24,394 bases of DNA from a virus: the IMG/VR virus record IMGVR_UViG_3300020160_002813, positions 1 to 24,394 of that record. One strand, 5' to 3'. Positions 20,326 through 24,394 of the stretch are shown in pieces; positions within the stretch are counted from its first letter, which is position 1, and the number at the start of each line of letters is the position of its first letter. Made by a program: the position numbers and the translations under genes. The notes beneath the pieces are model-generated. The model was not told the origin of the DNA, made no database searches, and was given only the letters and a program-made list of their open reading frames with translations.

Positions 20326-21084
20326 ATGAATACACACACTTTTACCTTTATAATAGGGTATAGACACAGAATTGATAGATTTAACAATCTTAAAAGAACA
20401 TTAGACTGGATCAATGGATTTGCAGGAGTTGATGTTATTCTTGTTGAACAAGATACACACTCAAAAATTTCACACTTAACTCTAAGAGCAAGACATATAT
20501 TTTTAAAATCTGACAAACCTTATAATAGATCTTGGGCATTTAATGTAGGAACTAAACTATCAAAATCAAATGTAATAGTATTCTCAGATTCTGATTTAAT
20601 AATGGACCCTAACCAATTCATTGAAGGACTTAAATCAATAGAAAAATATGAAATGGTCAGTCCTTATAATTCAGTGTTAGACTTAAATGCACAAGAATCA
20701 ACATCACAACTACAAGACATTGTTAAGATAAGTAGACCTGGTAGAGGCGAAACAGATAATCAAAAAATCAATATATGTGGTGGTATAAGTATTTTCAGAA
20801 AAGATGCAATACAAAGAATTGCAGGATGGAATGAAGATTTTATAGGCTGGGGTGGTGAAGATGACTTTCAAGCCATTAAAGTTGAAAACTTTCTATCAAA
20901 TACAACATTACCTTATAAGTGTTATCATTTATACCACAATAGAGAGACTCCTAATCAAAGTGGATACCAAAGAACTTTACAATTATTACAAAGTCTTAAA
21001 AGTTTATCCAAAGATGATTTAGTTAGAACAATAAACATGAGTTTACCAAAAATTGGAATGGTTAATAAATATGATAACTTCTAA
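20326..21084 (+). CDS. GT-A type glycosyltransferase (family 2 / galactosyltransferase-like)
   Basis: A 252-residue soluble glycosyltransferase. The N-terminus FTFIIGYRHRIDRFNNL is a typical nucleotide-sugar binding start, VIVFSDSDLIMDP (83-95) carries the DxD metal motif Asp88-Ser-Asp90, and GGISIFRKDAIQRIAGWNEDF followed by IGWGGEDDF (173-181) is the acceptor-side signature of the galactosyltransferase C-terminal family. His201 and His204 are candidate late metal ligands. There is no membrane anchor. Phage enzymes of this kind sugar-coat modified DNA bases, virion proteins or host surface glycans; which applies cannot be told here. It overlaps the start of the next gene. The start at 20326 is used; an ATG at 20322 is out of frame. 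Confidence 0.82.
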   Translation: MNTHTFTFIIGYRHRIDRFNNLKRTLDWINGFAGVDVILVEQDTHSKISHLTLRARHIFLKSDKPYNRSWAFNVGTKLSKSNVIVFSDSDLIMDPNQFIEGLKSIEKYEMVSPYNSVLDLNAQESTSQLQDIVKISRPGRGETDNQKINICGGISIFRKDAIQRIAGWNEDFIGWGGEDDFQAIKVENFLSNTTLPYKCYHLYHNRETPNQSGYQRTLQLLQSLKSLSKDDLVRTINMSLPKIGMVNKYDNF

Positions 21085-21832
21085 TATAGAAAAAATATGT
21101 AACTACTCAGAAGATACTAAAAATCCTTATCAACCATCAATATCATTAAGTTATGTAGATATGATTACAGAAGATGATGATGTCAAATTAAGAGAATTAA
21201 AAAGAGAAAATAGAGAGTTAGCCATTGATATTATCTTAGATGATAAAGATGAAAGTGAATGGGAAAATAGAAATAACTTACCCAATACTGGATTTGGTTC
21301 AGGATATATGTCAACAATAAGCCCTAAAATATTTACAGTAAATACAAGAGCTCAAAAATTTACATCTTTCAAAGATTTAGAATATGAAGTATTTAATAAA
21401 TTAGAAAATCTAACTAAAAATATACCTTCTTCAATTGCTAAGTTAGCAGGCAATACTTTAAATCTTACTATACCTACAGATAATGATTTATTGGCTTTTC
21501 AAAGAAGAGTTTTAACTAAAATTACAATGTGTAGTAATTTTATTGCAATGGAAAGTGCTAAAGGTATTGCAAACACTGTTATAGTTGGTAGAAATGTTAT
21601 ACAATATGTTCAAAGTTATGAACAAATAATTGATAATAGTACATCAATACTTGGTGGTATGAATTTAATAGTAACACCTTATATAGATCCTGATAAGATA
21701 ATTGTTATGAGATGTGAAAATACACCAGGAGTAGGACTTAATGTCATACTTAAACCAAATGATTTAGTTTATTATATGGTAGAAACACCACAATCTTGGG
21801 AAAAGACCGTGAAATGGTTTTGGATAAAATAA
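21071..21832 (+). CDS. hypothetical protein, possibly structural
   Basis: A 253-residue product from the start at 21071, which overlaps the glycosyltransferase stop by 14 bases; a start at 21053 would add six residues. The N-terminal 90 residues are polar and charged. Residues ~95-253 have helices (YEVFNKLENLTKNI; FQRRVLTKITMCSNFIAMES) followed by strands NTVIVGRNVIQYVQS, GGMNLIVTPYIDPDKIIVMRC and GLNVILKPNDLVYYMVETP. This order faintly recalls the C-terminal half of HK97-fold capsid proteins (a strand, a variable region, then a V-x-P-Y-x-D-P-D turn), but the protein is too short to be a major capsid protein and the match is uncertain. A bidirectional terminator follows. Confidence 0.68.
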   Translation: MITSNIEKICNYSEDTKNPYQPSISLSYVDMITEDDDVKLRELKRENRELAIDIILDDKDESEWENRNNLPNTGFGSGYMSTISPKIFTVNTRAQKFTSFKDLEYEVFNKLENLTKNIPSSIAKLAGNTLNLTIPTDNDLLAFQRRVLTKITMCSNFIAMESAKGIANTVIVGRNVIQYVQSYEQIIDNSTSILGGMNLIVTPYIDPDKIIVMRCENTPGVGLNVILKPNDLVYYMVETPQSWEKTVKWFWIK

Positions 21833-21834
21833 AT

Positions 21835-21859
21835 AAAACCACTCATTGAGTGGTTTTTT
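21835..21859. terminator. bidirectional terminator between converging genes
   Basis: Stem AAAACCACTC/GAGTGGTTTT with a 3-base loop followed by further T on the right and A/T-rich sequence on the left. It separates the + strand gene ending at 21832 from the - strand gene ending at 21858. Confidence 0.85.
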
Positions 21860-22394
21860 AGTTTCTTGACTGAACTCTTATTTTATCATATTTTAACATT
21901 AACTTATACATACTATCCCATTCATCATTTGGATTCTCAACCAACTTTTCATTCCATTGATTATTGTTAAAGTATTCAACAATCATACCAACTTTAAAAT
22001 CCTCTTTTTGTTTTGGAATCCAGTATCTTTTCTCTTCAAAGAAAGAAAATGACATTCCTTTGTAAATATAGGAATTATCACAACTTTCATTATATTTAGT
22101 AACACCTAATATTTTTTCTGAACCAGTATTAGATATTTTTCTTGGTTTATTCTCACCTTTATACTTTATAATAGCAGATTCAATATCAAATTTATCAAGT
22201 AAAAATATAATATCATTTCTTAATGAATCACTATCAATAGTACCATATGCTAAAATTGAATCATTGAATACACCTGATTCATAATTCTTCATTTCTAATA
22301 TTTGGTAATCTCTTGAGTATAATACAGATAAAATATCATCTAATTTATCAGACGATATTAATAAATATGATATTTGAGGATTTTCTAAATTCAT
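21858..22394 (-). CDS. hypothetical protein
   Basis: An unrecognised 178-residue protein. Residues 1-100 look like an alpha/beta domain (ISYLLISSDKLDDILSVLYS, then DSILAYGTIDSDSLRNDIIF); residues 110-178 are aromatic and charged (MSFSFFEEKRYWIPKQKEDF). A late-promoter-like TTTAATATATA ends 4 bases ahead of its start. The N-terminal half loosely resembles small ACT- or RNA-binding-like folds, too weak to assign. Confidence 0.65.
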   Translation of the reverse strand: MNLENPQISYLLISSDKLDDILSVLYSRDYQILEMKNYESGVFNDSILAYGTIDSDSLRNDIIFLLDKFDIESAIIKYKGENKPRKISNTGSEKILGVTKYNESCDNSYIYKGMSFSFFEEKRYWIPKQKEDFKVGMIVEYFNNNQWNEKLVENPNDEWDSMYKLMLKYDKIRVQSRN

Positions 22395-22398
22395 AAAC

Positions 22399-22409
22399 TA
22401 TATATTAAA
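22399..22409 (-). promoter_or_regulatory. candidate late promoter
   Basis: TTTAATATATA on the minus strand, 4 bases ahead of the ATG at 22394, the same spacing as the copy ahead of 8260. With such a short leader the transcript would be nearly leaderless. Confidence 0.45.
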
Positions 22410-22410
22410 T

Positions 22411-22563
22411 TTATTTAGTAGTAACTCTAAATATCTCTAATAGTTTACCCATACCAATTTGTTTTATTTCTGCAAAATATTCAATAGCTAATTCCTTTGA
22501 TGGAAAATTTCCTTTTTTAATAACTTCATCAGAAGTCTTTGTTTTTAGATAAAATGTTTTCAT
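22411..22563 (-). CDS. small hypothetical protein
   Basis: A 50-residue ORF (MKTFYLKTKTSDEVIKKGNF at the start, then FPSKELAIEYFAEIKQIG and LLEIFRVTTK) that fills the gap between the genes at 22394 and 22577. Its composition is that of a folded protein (helix with regular aromatic spacing, closing strand) and an A/T-rich leader of the usual kind precedes it. Function unknown. Confidence 0.6.
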   Translation of the reverse strand: MKTFYLKTKTSDEVIKKGNFPSKELAIEYFAEIKQIGMGKLLEIFRVTTK

Positions 22564-22576
22564 ACTCTATATATTT

Positions 22577-23812
22577 TTATATTAAATTAAATTCTTTACT
22601 TATTTCATTTTGAAAGATATTATTTACAATATCTTTGTATTTCTTTTGAACAACAATACTATCATGTATTGTAATTATTTTTATTTCAGGATAAAGATTC
22701 ATTATTGTTTTAATCATTTTATTGAATATAAGATTAGATTCTGCTTTCTGTAAATCATATGCTAAAATTTTATAATCACCATGTTCTTTCTTATATAATT
22801 TAATAAAATTATGAATTGTTGGAAATAATGTCTTAAAAAACTTATCAGATTTACTATTTGCAACATTTCTACCAAATAAAACTTTATAAGTCATTTCTTT
22901 AACCTTTCTCTTATCTTCTTCACCAGTTTGTTCTATAACATACTGGTAATAATAACCATTTGTTGTTAATTCTCTGAATAATTCAAACTCATCTTCTCTT
23001 ACCCATCTACTATCAGATTCTTGTATCAATTTACTTAAAAATAAAGGTTGACTATTCTGTATATCAATCTCACAAGTTTCTTCACCATCAATCATTAAAC
23101 AATTCTTTCTAATAAATGACTTTAATATTGTGTAATTAGTATGCATTCTTCCATAAGCATCAAAATGATAAAAGATATGTTTATTATTTATACACTCAAC
23201 AGAGTAAACATTTCTGTTATAAATATCATAATCTTGATACTTCAATGAGTCTAAGAAAAATATAGCTCTATCAAACTCAATATTAACACTAAATAAGTCA
23301 GAAACTAACTTTTCTTTAACATCAATATCAATTAATGATTCTTTCTCATCAATAGAACTTCCAACCATCTCTACAAACTTACCTTTATACTTTCTCAAAA
23401 GTACTTTGTCATAGTTCTTATATCTTTTAATCTTAGATTTAAAAATATCATCATCTAATGAATATATTCTTGATGTAACACCTGTTTGATATTGTGTCAT
23501 AAGTGCAATTATATTATTATCAATAAGATAATTTATATAATAGTTGTATAAGTAACCATACTTATCTTTTAACACAGTGGCATTAATTGCAAATCTGTTT
23601 TCTTTTTTGAAATAATACTTTAAAATTAGACTATGAACTATATCAATTAAATAATCTGTCTTTAGTTTTGTTTCTTTATAATTTATAGTTTTTATATTCT
23701 CAATATGATATAAACATTCTGGTAAAAATTGAAGTGTAAAAGTTTTATCTTCTACTCTTTTAGATACTATTTGGCTTGATATTTTATTAGTGATTTTGTT
23801 CTCAATATACAT
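22577..23812 (-). CDS. polymerase-like protein: winged-helix-like N-terminus plus family-A-polymerase-like motifs
   Basis: A 411-residue protein not matching any named phage gene I know. Residues ~70-120 read as a winged helix (FAINATVLKDKYGYLYNYYI, then NNIIALMTQYQTGVTSRIYSL), as in plasmid replication initiators. The C-terminal half has, in order, FDAYGRMHTNYTILKSFIR (217-235, like the R-x-H/Y-T element before the palm), CEIDIQNSQPLFLSKL (247-262, motif-A-like with Asp250), RKVKEMTYKVLFGRN (302-316, motif-B-like lysines with a YxxxFG), DLQKAESNLIFNKMI (353-367) and IITIHDSIVV (379-388, motif-C-like His383-Asp384). This order matches the palm and fingers of family A DNA polymerases and T7-type RNA polymerases. 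There is no exonuclease domain. Polymerase or primase activity is inference. Confidence 0.6.
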   Translation of the reverse strand: MYIENKITNKISSQIVSKRVEDKTFTLQFLPECLYHIENIKTINYKETKLKTDYLIDIVHSLILKYYFKKENRFAINATVLKDKYGYLYNYYINYLIDNNIIALMTQYQTGVTSRIYSLDDDIFKSKIKRYKNYDKVLLRKYKGKFVEMVGSSIDEKESLIDIDVKEKLVSDLFSVNIEFDRAIFFLDSLKYQDYDIYNRNVYSVECINNKHIFYHFDAYGRMHTNYTILKSFIRKNCLMIDGEETCEIDIQNSQPLFLSKLIQESDSRWVREDEFELFRELTTNGYYYQYVIEQTGEEDKRKVKEMTYKVLFGRNVANSKSDKFFKTLFPTIHNFIKLYKKEHGDYKILAYDLQKAESNLIFNKMIKTIMNLYPEIKIITIHDSIVVQKKYKDIVNNIFQNEISKEFNLI

Positions 23813-23828
23813 AGTTTTTATATGAAAA

Positions 23829-24029
23829 TTAAACCATATGTTTCAAGATTTTTTCTATTTTTTTCTTTCTCATTTCTCTTCTCAATTCACTAGCTAACAA
23901 TCTTTCTAACTCATCTGATACATCACTATTAATATATGTATTTGATAATTCAGTTGTCCACTTACTTCTAAGTGGTCTTGATTCCGACTTAACAATAACT
24001 TCTTTCATACTTATATTTATCTCATTCAT
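23829..24029 (-). CDS. small T4-like phage protein of unknown function
   Basis: A 66-residue protein whose central segment (RPLRSKWTTELSNTYINSD) resembles the short Arg-Lys-Trp-Thr-x-Glu proteins, or C-termini, found near head genes of T4-like phages. The last third is a basic helix (ELRREMRKKKIEKILKHM). A second in-frame ATG at 24008 would give MKEVIVKSESRPL. It lies 16 bases ahead of the polymerase-like gene, with a TTTTTTATATAAAAATT leader facing it. Confidence 0.6.
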   Translation of the reverse strand: MNEINISMKEVIVKSESRPLRSKWTTELSNTYINSDVSDELERLLASELRREMRKKKIEKILKHMV

Positions 24030-24061
24030 AATTTTTATATAAAAAAGTAAATATATAGTTT

Positions 24062-24394
24062 ATGAGAGAATATTTATTTGTATATGGGCAGTTCAGAGAT
24101 ACTGCAAGAAAGTTATTAAAGGATCCTGTTTTTTGTGGCAAAGCAACAATTAATGGTAAAATTTATAAAGTCAATGAGTTCTATCCTGGTTTTGTTGATG
24201 GTAAAGGTAAAATATTAGGAGATGTCTATCTAATTGATCCTGTTCTATTTCCAGAACTTGATGAATTTGAAGGTGATGAGTATGTAAGAACTAAAGTAAA
24301 GACATCAACAGATATTGAATGTTGGGTTTATAAATACATTCATGATGTTAAAGGATTTGAAGAGGTTGAAGGTGGAGACTGGTGGCTTAGATAA
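24062..24394 (+). CDS. gamma-glutamylcyclotransferase-like (AIG2/GGCT fold) protein
   Basis: A 110-residue product whose stop codon is the last three bases of the window. It begins with LFVYGQFRDTARKLL, the nucleotide/glutathione-binding loop of the YGxLR type (here YGQFR), continues with KIYKVNEFYPGFVDGKG and GDVYLIDPVLFPELDEFEGDEY, where the Glu in DEFEG is the usual catalytic acid, and ends with WVYKYI. This is the small GGCT/AIG2-like cyclotransferase fold, known in cells to release 5-oxoproline from gamma-glutamyl amines. In phages the substrate is unknown. The gene is divergent from the small gene at 24029 with a GTAAATATATAGTTT leader. Confidence 0.85.
   Translation: MREYLFVYGQFRDTARKLLKDPVFCGKATINGKIYKVNEFYPGFVDGKGKILGDVYLIDPVLFPELDEFEGDEYVRTKVKTSTDIECWVYKYIHDVKGFEEVEGGDWWLR

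Overview
The window is a piece of an AT-rich genome of a contractile-tailed, T4-like phage (myovirus) that most likely infects a member of the Bacteroidota. The T4-type core is recognisable by sequence: portal gp20, head-completion nuclease gp4, late sigma factor gp55, tail-sheath stabiliser gp15, clamp-loader ATPase gp44 and baseplate wedge gp25. The host suggestion rests mainly on a small gene at the left end. It looks like the last ~110 residues of a Bacteroidota-type RNase R. It also fits with mostly A/T-rich sequence, rather than clear Shine-Dalgarno sites, in front of the start codons. No tRNA, rRNA, CRISPR array or insertion sequence was seen.

Layout. 1-870: two + strand genes (RNase R-tail S1 protein and a hypothetical) ending at a palindromic bidirectional terminator. 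877-3378: portal and an unknown protein on the - strand. 3423-3953: gp4 on +. 3950-6381: - strand genes including gp55 and a 426-residue unknown protein. 6450-8260: gp15 preceded by a Vsr-like homing endonuclease with three zinc-ribbon repeats. 8309-9947: + strand, a possible packaged effector and gp44. 9944-15724: mostly - strand, with a candidate ADP-ribosyltransferase, a nicotinamidase/isochorismatase-like hydrolase, an HNH endonuclease, a zinc-motif protein and a leucine-rich-repeat-like protein; gp25 lies on + inside this stretch. 15787-16869: three small + strand genes. 16862-20091: a - strand cluster with an Acb1-type anti-CBASS 2H phosphoesterase and an enlarged thymidylate synthase. 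20135-21832: + strand, with a GT-A glycosyltransferase. 21858-24029: - strand, with a polymerase-like protein. 24062-24394: a gamma-glutamylcyclotransferase-like gene that ends with the window.

How the genes work together (partly inference). gp55 would direct late transcription. A recurring TTTAATATATA / TTTTATATATA element upstream of many genes, often as back-to-back copies between divergent genes, is the obvious candidate late promoter. Several proteins share a short N-terminus of the form MK-x-x-K-x-(F/Y)-E-x-F, four of them with a T4-prohead-protease-like (I/L)-x-E site. This suggests a set of proteins packaged in the capsid and injected with the DNA. The Acb1-like protein points to an arms race with host cyclic-nucleotide (CBASS) immunity. 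The least explained gene is a 411-residue protein joining a winged-helix-like N-terminus to family-A-polymerase-like motifs.
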